Source: Nonomuraea rubra (GTDB lineage: Bacteria; Actinomycetota; Actinomycetes; Streptosporangiales; Streptosporangiaceae). Taken from it: 64,000 bases of DNA. Each line of letters starts with the position of its first letter. Position 1 is the stretch's first letter. The stretch lies in the NCBI RefSeq assembly GCF_014207985.1, contig NZ_JACHMI010000001.1:11143001-11207000 (forward strand), in the 5' to 3' direction. The notes under the pieces were generated by a model. It saw only the letters and a program-made list of their open reading frames with translations. It was not told the DNA's origin and ran no database searches. This document shows positions 26,305 to 33,836 of the stretch, piece by piece. Position numbers and translations under genes: made by a program.

Positions 26305-27207
26305 ATGCGGATCAAGACCCTGATAGCAGGCGTGTGCGGCTTGGCCGTGGCGCCTCTCACCGGCGTGGGCACGGCGGATGCCGCAACGGCCGCCTCCACG
26401 CTGCAGCTGCCGTTCCCGTGTGGCGAGACCTGGGTGGGGAGCAGCAAGAGCTCCGCCCACACCGCGGGCTACGAGATCGACTTCAACGGCAGCGCGACCG
26501 ACGGCAACGCCGACCTCGGCAGGACGGTCGTGGCAGCGGGCGCCGGCACGGTCATCATGTCGGAGTACCGGCGGACGGACGGCTTCGGCAACGTCATCAA
26601 GATCAGGCACTCCGATGGCACCGTGACCCTGTACGCCCACCTGAACGCCCGCTCGGTCTCCAAGGGCGCCACCGTGCGCCAGGGCCAGAAGATCGGCACG
26701 CTGGGCAAGTCGTCCGCCAAGTACAGCCTGATCGCCCACCTGCACTACGAGCAGCGCACGTCGTCCGGCACCATCGTGCCCGCCAAGTTCAACGGCGCCA
26801 CCTTCAAGTACCCGAACCAGACGCTGACCTCGCGCAACTGCGGCGGCGGCAGCACGCAGACGCAGACCGGCAACGGCGGCGGCGGCAACCCGTACTCCGC
26901 CACGCAGATCTGCGGCTCCGGCTTCAAGCAGATCGACTCGCAGAACCTCGGCTCCGCGGGCAAGGTGGTGCTGCTCTACTCGGCCGCCACCGGCCAGAAC
27001 TGCGTCACGACGCTGCGCAACAGCGGCTCCGGCAAGGCGGCGGTGACGGCGTACCTCCAGGTGCAGGGCAAGGCCCGCAAGACCGACGCCGGCAGCTACC
27101 AGTACTACGCGGGCCCGGTGAAGGACACCGCCCGCAAGACCTGCGTGAAGTGGGGCGGAGCCATCGGCTCCGCCAAGTACGACAGCCCGCTCGAGCACTG
27201 CGACTGA
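26305..27207 (+). CDS. Secreted M23 (LytM) peptidase with SapA-like C-terminal domain
   Basis: A 300-residue exported protein. Residues 1-27 form a Sec signal ending TADAA. The M23 domain follows: HTAGYEIDF and HLHYEQR hold the expected zinc ligands, and GTVTLYAHL-type strands fit LytM. After a Gly/Thr linker, residues about 195-300 form a second domain starting NPYSATQICGSGF with four cysteines, similar to spore-associated protein A (SapA) of Streptomyces and to the end of the pseudokinase at 40804-43194. It likely cuts peptidoglycan crosslinks. It is the only rightward gene in this stretch and converges on its neighbour with 2 bp between stops. Confidence 0.88.
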   Translation: MRIKTLIAGVCGLAVAPLTGVGTADAATAASTLQLPFPCGETWVGSSKSSAHTAGYEIDFNGSATDGNADLGRTVVAAGAGTVIMSEYRRTDGFGNVIKIRHSDGTVTLYAHLNARSVSKGATVRQGQKIGTLGKSSAKYSLIAHLHYEQRTSSGTIVPAKFNGATFKYPNQTLTSRNCGGGSTQTQTGNGGGGNPYSATQICGSGFKQIDSQNLGSAGKVVLLYSAATGQNCVTTLRNSGSGKAAVTAYLQVQGKARKTDAGSYQYYAGPVKDTARKTCVKWGGAIGSAKYDSPLEHCD

Positions 27208-27209
27208 GC

Positions 27210-28478
27210 TCAGGCCAGCGTGGACGGGGTGGTGCCTTCCGGCCCACCCCACACGTCGTCGTCCTCGTAGAGGTTCGAGGAGTTCTCGGCGACGGGATCC
27301 TCCTCCTTGCGGCGGGAGGAGACGGGGGCGTGCATCATCGGCATGCCCATGCCGCCGAACCCCGCCCGCCCGGCCGCGGAGGCGGCGTTCGCCGCCGCGG
27401 TCGTGCCCGGGTTGCCCGGGTTACCGGGGTAGCCGGTGCCGGACGTCCCCGGGCCGCTGCCCGGGTAGGTGGTGGCGGTGTTCGGGCCGTTGGGCACCCC
27501 CACCTGCGAGGGGTCGTAACCCGCCAAGGTCGTGGAGGCGTAGTCGCGGGGTGAGCCGGGCGAGGGCACGGAGGGCGCGGAAGGAACCGACGGCACGCCC
27601 GGCGGGTTGCCGAGGGTGCTGTTGGCCAGCGCGGACGGGTCGCCACTGCCGTAGGCGTCGCTGTCGCCCAGATCGCCGGGTACTCCGGGGCCGTTCGGGC
27701 CGGCGCCGGGGTTCACCCCGTCGTTGCCGAAGCTGCCGGGGTACTGCCCGGGAGGGTAGGAGCCGTCGAAGGACGGGCCGCCAGGGACCGCGCCGGGGTC
27801 GAACGAGGCGTTCTGGTAAGGGGGGACGTCCCCCGTGTTCAGGGGGCCGACCTGAGGCCCGCGCAGCCCGGAGTTGTTGAAGTCCGGCATCTCCGGATCG
27901 ACGACGATCGGCAGCGCCTGCTGCACCTCCACCGGCATGTCGGCGTAGTGCTGCGCGATCCGCTCGTTGACCTCCCGCAGGTGCTGGGTGGCCCGGTCGC
28001 TGCTGCGCTTGATGCCGTAGAACGGGATCTGGTCGGCCCAGTCGATGTCGTTGTCGGAGCGGGAGTCACGGCCCCGCTCCTCGACCACGTTGGCCTGCGC
28101 CCACTGCAGCGTGTCGCCGTACGGCTTCAGCGACCTGCCCATCGCGCCGAGCTTGCCGGCCAGCTCCACCACGCTGGCGTGCAGGCTGCGGAGCTGCAGC
28201 TGCGTCTGGTACGCCGCGGGCCCCCTGTAGTGCTCGGCCAGCTCGGCGGCCTTCGTCTTGAGGTCCGCGGCGAACTCGTTCAGCAGCGGCTCGGCCGCCT
28301 GGTAGTACAGCCCCGCGAGCTGGACCGCGGCCGGGTCCGTCGCGTCGATCATGTCCCGGATCTCGCCGATCGTGTCCCGGAACATGCTCTCCATGAACCC
28401 GGCCTCGCGCACCGACGTGTCGATCGGCTGGTCGCCGTAGCGGAGCGGGAAGTCCTGTGTCTTGGGCTCGTCGGCCAT
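27210..28478 (-). CDS. T7SS island protein, helical N-terminus and Pro/Gly-rich C-terminus
   Basis: A 422-residue protein. The first 200 residues are helical, with QLAGLYYQAAEPLLNEF and GPAAYQTQLQLRSLHA, resembling WXG100/PPE-type bundles. The rest is Gly/Pro/Asn/Ser-rich. The C-terminus has GGMGMPMMHAP, a charged segment with NSSNLYEDDDVWGG, and ends TPSTLA. These match, in order, the end motifs of two other proteins in the island. The ATG at 28478 was chosen because the helical domain starts there; upstream sequence in frame has arginine-rich, non-coding character. Confidence 0.68.
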   Translation of the reverse strand: MADEPKTQDFPLRYGDQPIDTSVREAGFMESMFRDTIGEIRDMIDATDPAAVQLAGLYYQAAEPLLNEFAADLKTKAAELAEHYRGPAAYQTQLQLRSLHASVVELAGKLGAMGRSLKPYGDTLQWAQANVVEERGRDSRSDNDIDWADQIPFYGIKRSSDRATQHLREVNERIAQHYADMPVEVQQALPIVVDPEMPDFNNSGLRGPQVGPLNTGDVPPYQNASFDPGAVPGGPSFDGSYPPGQYPGSFGNDGVNPGAGPNGPGVPGDLGDSDAYGSGDPSALANSTLGNPPGVPSVPSAPSVPSPGSPRDYASTTLAGYDPSQVGVPNGPNTATTYPGSGPGTSGTGYPGNPGNPGTTAAANAASAAGRAGFGGMGMPMMHAPVSSRRKEEDPVAENSSNLYEDDDVWGGPEGTTPSTLA

Positions 28479-28495
28479 GGCGCTCTTCTTTCGTC

Positions 28496-28960
28496 TCAGG
28501 TCTGACGCGAGGTGGCTTCCTCGGTCGCCTGCTCGGCGGTCTCGGAGGTCCGCGCGATCTCCAGCACGGCGTCGAAGGACTCCTCCGCCTGCTTGTTGAG
28601 GCCGGCGTAGAGGCCGCTGGTGCTGCCGGGCTCGCCGATCAGCGTCGAGTAGGCGGTGAAGGCGGCCGTCCCGTAGGTGATGGCGGCCGGCCACTGGCCC
28701 ATCTGCTCCTGGTTGAGCGCGCAGTGCGCCTGGAGGTCCGGCAGCGAGCCTGCGCCCGCCGGAAGCCGCGGCCCCGGCACCGGGTCGCCGATCGCCACGG
28801 CGTACTCCGTCACCGGGATGCCGGAGGACGTGGTGAGCTTCTTGAGCAGCTCGTGCAGGTCTCCCGCGATGCGCCGCACCTCGGTGCGGTTCGTGTACGG
28901 GTCCTCGCTCTCGTCGTCGTCCGAAGCACCCGGCCAGTTCGGGTCGAGCTGGATCGCCAT
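28496..28960 (-). CDS. Small helical T7SS-associated protein
   Basis: A 154-residue protein, all helical after an acidic N-terminus. It has ALNQEQMGQWPAAITYGTAA, where the QW-P-A pattern is like that of the neighbouring 136-residue protein (GSWPAAAAFAHS). The paired size, the shared W-P-A-A turn and position suggest ESX-superfamily hairpin proteins that may dimerise with the adjacent gene products. No secretion signal other than a possible T7SS signal. The ATG has GGGAGG upstream. Confidence 0.6.
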   Translation of the reverse strand: MAIQLDPNWPGASDDDESEDPYTNRTEVRRIAGDLHELLKKLTTSSGIPVTEYAVAIGDPVPGPRLPAGAGSLPDLQAHCALNQEQMGQWPAAITYGTAAFTAYSTLIGEPGSTSGLYAGLNKQAEESFDAVLEIARTSETAEQATEEATSRQT

Positions 28961-28970
28961 GTCGCCTCCC

Positions 28971-30368
28971 TCAGTTGCGGATCACCGGCGAGATGGTGCT
29001 CTCCGTCGCCGAGTGCCAGTCGTCGCGTTCCCCCGTCAGGTTCGTCGTGTTCTCCTGCTGCTCGTGCTCGCCGGGTGGCGCGCCGCCGCCCATCGGCATG
29101 AAGGGGTAGCCCATGCCGCCCGCGCCCGCCCTGGCCGCCGCCGCGGCGCCGGGCACGCCCGGCTGCGTGTACGAGCCGGGCCCGCCGATGACGGCGGGGG
29201 CCGCGCTGCCCGTGGGCGTGGGGTAGCTGGTCTGCGGCGTCGTGACCGGGGTGTACGTGGTCGCGGTCGGCGGGGTGGCGGTCGGCGGGGTGGCGGCCGT
29301 CTCGGTGGCCCGGGGGTCCTGGGTCTCGGGCCCGGCCTGCGTGGTGCGTTCCGGGTCCGTGGTGCTGCTGTCGATCACGGACGGCGTGGTGCCGTCGGTG
29401 CCGTCGCTCTGGCTCCCGGGGGCCGGGGAGCCCTGGTCGCCGGGCGTGCCGGGGCTGCCGGAGGGGGAGCCTGGAGTGTCGGAGGAGGAGCCGGGGCCGT
29501 CGCCGGAGGAGCCGGGGCTGCCGGAGGAGCCCGGGCCGCCGGAGGAGCCCGGTGTCCCGGCGCCAGGCCGGTCTCCGGAGTCCGAACTTGAGCCGGACGA
29601 CCCGTTCGACCCGCTGGAGCCGCTGGAACCGCCCCAGCCGGAGGAGCCGCCCGAGGACCCGCCGCTGTTCCGGGAGTCGCCGAAGGTGTAGGGCGTGTCC
29701 TGGTCCATCGGCGGCAGGTCCCGGCCGCCGTCGTCCGTGACCGGCGTGACCGTCGGCAGGTCGATGGTCACACTGTCGGGGATCTTGAAGTCGTACAGGT
29801 CGACGATGTGCCGGTCGAGCTTCTCCATCGCGCGCCTGGCGGCCTCGTCGTCCAGCTCGGACGCCTGCGGGGTGGCGCTGGGCGTGGGCTGCGCGCTGGG
29901 TGAGGACGACGGGTCGATCACCGGCTCCGTGGTGGGCTCGGCGGAAGCCGTCGGCGCGGGGCCGGGCGAGGGCTGGGGCTCGGCGTCGGACCGCTGGTTC
30001 GCGCCCGCCCGCACCTCCTCGATGGCCGTCGGCAGGTAGTCGCGCCCGTACAGGGTGAGCGCGTCCGACATCTGGGTCATCGCGTCGGCCAGCGCGGCAC
30101 CGCTGGCGTGCAGCAGTTGCAGCGCGCGCTGGGTCTTCGCGGCCGCCTCCGAGCGCCAGGCGTCGTTGAGCGCCACGCCGATGTCGGGCAGCGCGTCGGA
30201 CACCGCCTTGATGGCGTCGGCCACCCGGCCGTAGGTCATGCCGCGGTCGTGCACCTCCAGCGGGGACGTGCCGTCCAGCCACTGCTGGATCTCCTCGCGG
30301 GAGGCGTTGACCGCGCCGGCGGTCGGTCGCCTGGAGGGGTCGCGGATGTCAACGGTCCGCTCAGCCAC
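28971..30368 (-). CDS. T7SS island protein with WXG-like hairpin and Ser/Gly/Pro-rich stalk
   Basis: A 465-residue protein starting with GTG. Residues about 40-125 make a helical hairpin with DAWRSEAAAKTQRALQL, similar to WXG100 proteins. A Pro/Thr/Ser linker, a short folded part (HIVDLYDFKIPDSVTIDLP) and a long Gly-Ser-Pro stalk follow. The C-terminus reads AGGMGYPFMPMGGG, then ENTTNLTGERDDWHSA and ISPVIRN, the same motif order as in two neighbours. The stalk suggests a surface-exposed or wall-spanning protein. Close spacing (10-12 bp) on both sides supports one operon. Confidence 0.68.
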   Translation of the reverse strand: MAERTVDIRDPSRRPTAGAVNASREEIQQWLDGTSPLEVHDRGMTYGRVADAIKAVSDALPDIGVALNDAWRSEAAAKTQRALQLLHASGAALADAMTQMSDALTLYGRDYLPTAIEEVRAGANQRSDAEPQPSPGPAPTASAEPTTEPVIDPSSSPSAQPTPSATPQASELDDEAARRAMEKLDRHIVDLYDFKIPDSVTIDLPTVTPVTDDGGRDLPPMDQDTPYTFGDSRNSGGSSGGSSGWGGSSGSSGSNGSSGSSSDSGDRPGAGTPGSSGGPGSSGSPGSSGDGPGSSSDTPGSPSGSPGTPGDQGSPAPGSQSDGTDGTTPSVIDSSTTDPERTTQAGPETQDPRATETAATPPTATPPTATTYTPVTTPQTSYPTPTGSAAPAVIGGPGSYTQPGVPGAAAAARAGAGGMGYPFMPMGGGAPPGEHEQQENTTNLTGERDDWHSATESTISPVIRN

Positions 30369-30380
30369 TGGCTCTCACTT

Positions 30381-30791
30381 TCAGCTATCGCCCCTGACGG
30401 GGTTGGTGCGCTCGTAGACCGCGGCACTGTCCCTGATCGCCTGCACGACGCGCTGGCAGCACTCGACGTACTCCCGGTACAGGGACGCCAGGCGCTGCCC
30501 GCGGCCCTCCAGGGACACCTGGCCGCCCGGGTCGGGGCCGGTGGTGCCGACGCTGTGCGCGAACGCGGCGGCGGCGGGCCAGCTCCCGATGTGCTGCTGG
30601 GTCAGGTCGAAGTACCTGGTGAGGGCCTCCACCGCGCCCGTGCCGCCGTCCTTGGTGCCCCCGGGGCCCTGTGTGGGCACCAGGGCGAGCTCCAGGTCGT
30701 CGGCGACGGCACGCATCTTGCCGACGTTGTAGTACAGGTCGGCGTCGGTGTCGTCCAGCCCCCGCCACGGTACGGGGTCGAGCTCCCCCAT
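30381..30791 (-). CDS. Small helical T7SS-associated protein
   Basis: A 136-residue, largely helical protein with HIGSWPAAAAFAHSVGT and a long second helix containing YREYVECCQRVVQAI. It resembles the 154-residue protein two genes downstream in size and in its W-P-A-A turn, and fits the ESX/WXG superfamily. It is followed after 12 bp by the Gly/Ser-rich protein, so the pair may work as partner and substrate. The ATG at 30791 has GAGGAGAGG upstream. Confidence 0.6.
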   Translation of the reverse strand: MGELDPVPWRGLDDTDADLYYNVGKMRAVADDLELALVPTQGPGGTKDGGTGAVEALTRYFDLTQQHIGSWPAAAAFAHSVGTTGPDPGGQVSLEGRGQRLASLYREYVECCQRVVQAIRDSAAVYERTNPVRGDS

Positions 30792-30859
30792 GATCCTCTC
30801 CTCACGCGTTCGGCCACCGCGGGCGGTGGCCGAAGAAGGAACGACGGCGGAGTGAGGGC

Positions 30860-31174
30860 TCAGCCCTCGTACCACATCGCCTTGTTGCGGGCCTCCGCGG
30901 CCTGGTAGTTCTGGTTCGCGATCTGGACGGCGCCGCGCAGCTCGACGAGGTTGCTGCTCATGGTGGCGGCGGCGTTGTCCCACTTGGTCTTGTACCGCAT
31001 GAACTCGGCCTTGGCGCCCTCGACGTCGCCGTCCCAGTTCTCCTGAAGCTGCTGCAGCAGCTTGGTCACCAGGTCGTCGAGGGCCTGGTCGAAGGCCTTG
31101 ACGATGTCCTCGTAGTCCTTGGCGGCCAAGTCCATGTTCTTGAAGTTGACCTTGGTGAAATCCATCTCGGGCAT
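30860..31174 (-). CDS. WXG100 protein, EsxA/EsxB-like
   Basis: A 104-residue helical hairpin with W47-D48-G49 at the turn and an end reading NYQAAEARN, which contains YxxxE, the general T7SS secretion signal. Length and layout are those of EsxA/EsxB. It lies 12 bp after a second WXG100 gene, the usual esxBA pair whose products form a secreted heterodimer. No signal peptide is present, as expected. Confidence 0.92.
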   Translation of the reverse strand: MPEMDFTKVNFKNMDLAAKDYEDIVKAFDQALDDLVTKLLQQLQENWDGDVEGAKAEFMRYKTKWDNAAATMSSNLVELRGAVQIANQNYQAAEARNKAMWYEG

Positions 31175-31186
31175 GCCGGTTCCCCC

Positions 31187-31510
31187 TTACTTGACTTCCG
31201 CGTTGATGAGCGCCTCGACCTTGCCGACACCGGCCATGACGTCCTCGTCGTTCATGCTGTAGGTGATGGCGTTCGCGCCCATCTTCTCGGCGATGCCCTC
31301 GAGGTCCTGCCGTACGGCCCGCATCTGGGCGTCCCAGCTCTCCATGATGGTGCGGAACCGGTTGGCCGCCGGGCCGAGCCAGTCGGCGCTGAGCAGACCG
31401 TTGGAGGTGGTCTCGACCGCGACACGCAGACCCTCGATGAACTGGGCCGTGTCGGTGACGTTTCCCGCCGCCAGGTTGATCTGGGAGCTCGACGCCCCGT
31501 AATAGCTCAC
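31187..31510 (-). CDS. WXG100 protein, EsxA/EsxB-like
   Basis: A 107-residue protein with W44-L45-G46 at the hairpin turn and a tail with YSMND, fitting the YxxxD/E export signal. It is first of the esx pair and follows a 128-bp gap that should contain a promoter. The two genes probably encode the main heterodimeric substrate of this T7SS. Confidence 0.92.
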   Translation of the reverse strand: MSYYGASSSQINLAAGNVTDTAQFIEGLRVAVETTSNGLLSADWLGPAANRFRTIMESWDAQMRAVRQDLEGIAEKMGANAITYSMNDEDVMAGVGKVEALINAEVK

Positions 31511-31541
31511 TTTGCTACCTCCGTTGTGCGCAATTTCGGTC

Positions 31542-31557
31542 GCTTATCCATATAAGC
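31542..31557. promoter_or_regulatory. A/T-rich palindrome upstream of esx pair
   Basis: GCTTAT at 31542-31547 faces ATAAGC at 31552-31557 with four bases between. It lies 32 bp upstream of the first esx start in the only sizeable gap of this operon. It could be an operator or part of a promoter for the leftward esx genes. The rest of 31511-31638 shows no gene. Confidence 0.35.
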
Positions 31558-31638
31558 ACCATTGGCCTCATGAGTAACAGGCGTCCCTCTTGCGAAGATG
31601 TAACAGGATCTCGACAAGGGAGCAAACCCGCTGGTAAA

Positions 31639-32082
31639 TCAGAGGTCGAGGTCCCGGCGGATGCGGTCCAGCTCGCCCATGACGTTCTCGAACGCCCGGT
31701 CGTAGTTGGCCTCCGCCTGCTTGATCGGCTTGAGCAGGGCCTGCGGGTCGTTCATGAGGCGCGACGGGGTCGCGGCCGTCCCGAACAGCTCGGCCATGAG
31801 CTCCTCGGTCGCGCGCTGCAGGTCCGCCGTCGCGGCGCCCACGGCTTCCTTGATCTTCTCCGACAGCTCCACGGCCGCCAGGCGCATGGCCTTGGGGTGG
31901 ATGTCCAGGGTGCGGATGCCCTCCTGGGCGTACTCGACGGCGACCAGGCCGTCGGCGTCCTCACCCCGGCCGACCAGCAGCGGCATGCGCCTCTGCAGCT
32001 CGTCGGACTTGGCGAGCTGCTCGTCGACGCCGCGCAACAGACGTTCGACGTCGATGTTGGCGAAGTCCCCGAAATCCGTCAC
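31639..32082 (-). CDS. YbaB/EbfC-like protein of T7SS island
   Basis: A 147-residue protein with the YbaB layout: N-terminal helix, a beta strand pair (GLVAVEYAQEGIRTLDIHPKA cut to its core), and C-terminal helices. YbaB/EbfC proteins bind nucleoid DNA; in actinobacterial ESX loci YbaB-like genes (EspL-type) are common and may act as chaperones or regulators. A second YbaB-like gene lies at 33395-33826. Start is GTG at 32082, giving the expected N-terminal helix. Confidence 0.72.
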   Translation of the reverse strand: MTDFGDFANIDVERLLRGVDEQLAKSDELQRRMPLLVGRGEDADGLVAVEYAQEGIRTLDIHPKAMRLAAVELSEKIKEAVGAATADLQRATEELMAELFGTAATPSRLMNDPQALLKPIKQAEANYDRAFENVMGELDRIRRDLDL

Positions 32083-32110
32083 GAGTCACATCCTGCACCA
32101 AGAGCCACGT

Positions 32111-32959
32111 TCACGGCGTGGTTGTGCTCACATCCGGCGCGATCCAGTCGAAGGTCTGCGAACCGGCCGGAAGCTTCCCGGGAGCGGGCGGCTCGTTGAA
32201 GGAGGGGTAGTGGCTCAGGTCGAGGCGGGCCCGCTGGAAGTCGATGGCGGCGACGCCCGTCGGCGCCACGTAGCCGAACTGGCGCTCCTTCTTGGCCATG
32301 GTCGTCAGCGTGTCGCCGCCCTTGGAGAGCAGCGCCCCCATCACGCCGGTGCCGATCGTCACCGCCGTGAGCACCTTGGCGCCGGTGAGCTGCTCCAGCA
32401 GCATGCCCAGGGCCCGCGTCTGCGGGGCCGGGAACATCTTCAGCCACAGGGCCCGCATGAGCGCCGCGACGGTCGCCGCGCCCAGCACCGTGATGGCCAC
32501 CCAGTACGCGCGGAAGGCGGCGGCGATCTCGTCGAGCACCTTGCCGATGTCGTCGAACATCTTGCGCAGGGCGCCGATCTCGCCGTGGAAGCGCGCGTGC
32601 ACGCGCGCGTACTCCTGCTGGTCGGCCGCGATCCAGCCGGTCTCGGAGGTCTTGAGTATCTGCGGCATGAGGTTCTTGACCCCGTCGTCGAGCCGGGCGC
32701 TCATGCCGACGCTCCAGATCGTGCCGGCCCGCGCGATCTCCCCCTCGTCCGCGTTGACGGTGGCGGCGACCATGATGGCGGGGATGACCCAGGCGGAGAT
32801 CCGGCCGGCGGCCCGCAGCGTGGCCAGCCCTCTGGAGGCGGAGCTCTCGGCGCCGGCCGCCGACAGGGAGCCGATCTTCCCGCTCTCCGGGTTGAGCGGG
32901 ATCAGCGGTGACGACCCCCTCGACACCGGTGAGAGGGCGTTCAGGTACGGGTCGCTCAT
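32111..32959 (-). CDS. T7SS-associated membrane protein with ESX-like hairpin
   Basis: A 282-residue protein with a hydrophobic segment near residues 53-70 (ISAWVIPAIMVAATV). A helical region with TSETGWIAADQQEYARVHARF comes next, carrying W-x-A at the turn. Two more membrane segments follow (YWVAITVLGAATVAALMRAL and VLTAVTIGTGVMGALL). The end is polar and proline-rich. Layout is like the 261-residue membrane protein at 24313. The ATG overlaps the stop of the upstream 104-residue gene as ATGA, so the two are probably partners. Confidence 0.62.
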   Translation of the reverse strand: MSDPYLNALSPVSRGSSPLIPLNPESGKIGSLSAAGAESSASRGLATLRAAGRISAWVIPAIMVAATVNADEGEIARAGTIWSVGMSARLDDGVKNLMPQILKTSETGWIAADQQEYARVHARFHGEIGALRKMFDDIGKVLDEIAAAFRAYWVAITVLGAATVAALMRALWLKMFPAPQTRALGMLLEQLTGAKVLTAVTIGTGVMGALLSKGGDTLTTMAKKERQFGYVAPTGVAAIDFQRARLDLSHYPSFNEPPAPGKLPAGSQTFDWIAPDVSTTTP

Positions 32960-33270
32960 GCGCGGTATCCGACCATGTTCGCGTTCTCCGCGGCGGTCCA
33001 GTTGCGCTCGCAGTGGGTCATGGCGGTCACCCAGCTCTCCAGGGTCGCCATGGCCTCGCCCATGATCTCGTCGCACCGGACCTGGACGTCCTTGTAGGTG
33101 CCGCCGATGATCTGGTCGCCGAACGTCCCGAAGCCGCTGCCCTGCACGTCGGCGGCCGGGATCATGCCGCGGACGAAGCCGACCATGTCGTCCTTCAGCT
33201 CCCGGTCGATGCGCCCGCGCGTCTTGCGGATGGTGCTCGAGGTGATGTGGATCTCGCGTGTGGTTCCCAC
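32956..33270 (-). CDS. Small ESX-superfamily protein
   Basis: A 104-residue protein with two helices: RKTRGRIDRELKDDMVGF and a second containing HCERNWTAAENANM. The tryptophan lies near the end rather than at the central turn, so it is not a classical WXG100 protein. Its size, position and coupling by ATGA to the membrane protein downstream suggest a dimer partner. Start is GTG at 33270; divergent to the YbaB-like gene at 33395. Confidence 0.55.
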   Translation of the reverse strand: MGTTREIHITSSTIRKTRGRIDRELKDDMVGFVRGMIPAADVQGSGFGTFGDQIIGGTYKDVQVRCDEIMGEAMATLESWVTAMTHCERNWTAAENANMVGYRA

Positions 33271-33394
33271 AGAGCTGGATTCTTGCGGTGGTTTGCACCT
33301 GTTTCATCACTCATAGCGGGATTTTTCTGATCACTTCAGCAGCTGGTCATGCGGTACTCCCCAACTGTTAACCCGGACCGGGTGGCGTGCTCGC

Positions 33395-33826
33395 ATGAGC
33401 TCCCGCGACTTCAACCCCGACGACCTCGACGGCCTCCTGCGCGACAGCGAGCGTTCGCTGCGCGAGCTGACGAGCATGATCGGCGAACTGCAGAGCATCT
33501 CCGGCGCGGGAGAGAGCCGCAGCGGCGCGGTCACCGCGACCGTGGACGCCAACGGCCGGCTCGACCAGCTGAAGCTGGCCCCCAGAGCGAGCCGCATGGA
33601 GCTGGACGAGCTGACCGAGGAGATCGTCCAGGCCGTCCGCGCCGCCCAGGACGACCAGACCCGCAGGACCATGGCGCTCATCCCCGTCTCCCCCCAGCTC
33701 GGCGGCGTCTCCCTGGAGGAGATCCAGCGCCAGTTCGACGAGATCCAGGACTCCTTCACCCGGGACATGCACGAGAGGATGGCGGACCTGGAGGCCATCC
33801 GCCGCCGCGCGGTCGCCGACGACTGA
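33395..33826 (+). CDS. YbaB/EbfC-like protein of T7SS island
   Basis: A 143-residue protein with a helix (LLRDSERSLRELTSMIGELQ), the strand pair GAVTATVDANGRLDQLKLAP, which is the YbaB signature, and a long C-terminal helix region. It is the second YbaB-like gene here and lies alone in the rightward direction between the esx operon and eccD. The 124-bp upstream gap serves as a divergent promoter region. DNA binding or a chaperone role is possible. Confidence 0.78.
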   Translation: MSSRDFNPDDLDGLLRDSERSLRELTSMIGELQSISGAGESRSGAVTATVDANGRLDQLKLAPRASRMELDELTEEIVQAVRAAQDDQTRRTMALIPVSPQLGGVSLEEIQRQFDEIQDSFTRDMHERMADLEAIRRRAVADD

Positions 33827-33836
33827 GTTCCGCGGG

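Noticed and set aside
28971..30368. Collagen-like triple-helix protein
   Set aside because: The Gly/Ser/Pro stalk lacks a sustained Gly-X-Y register; it is a flexible low-complexity linker.
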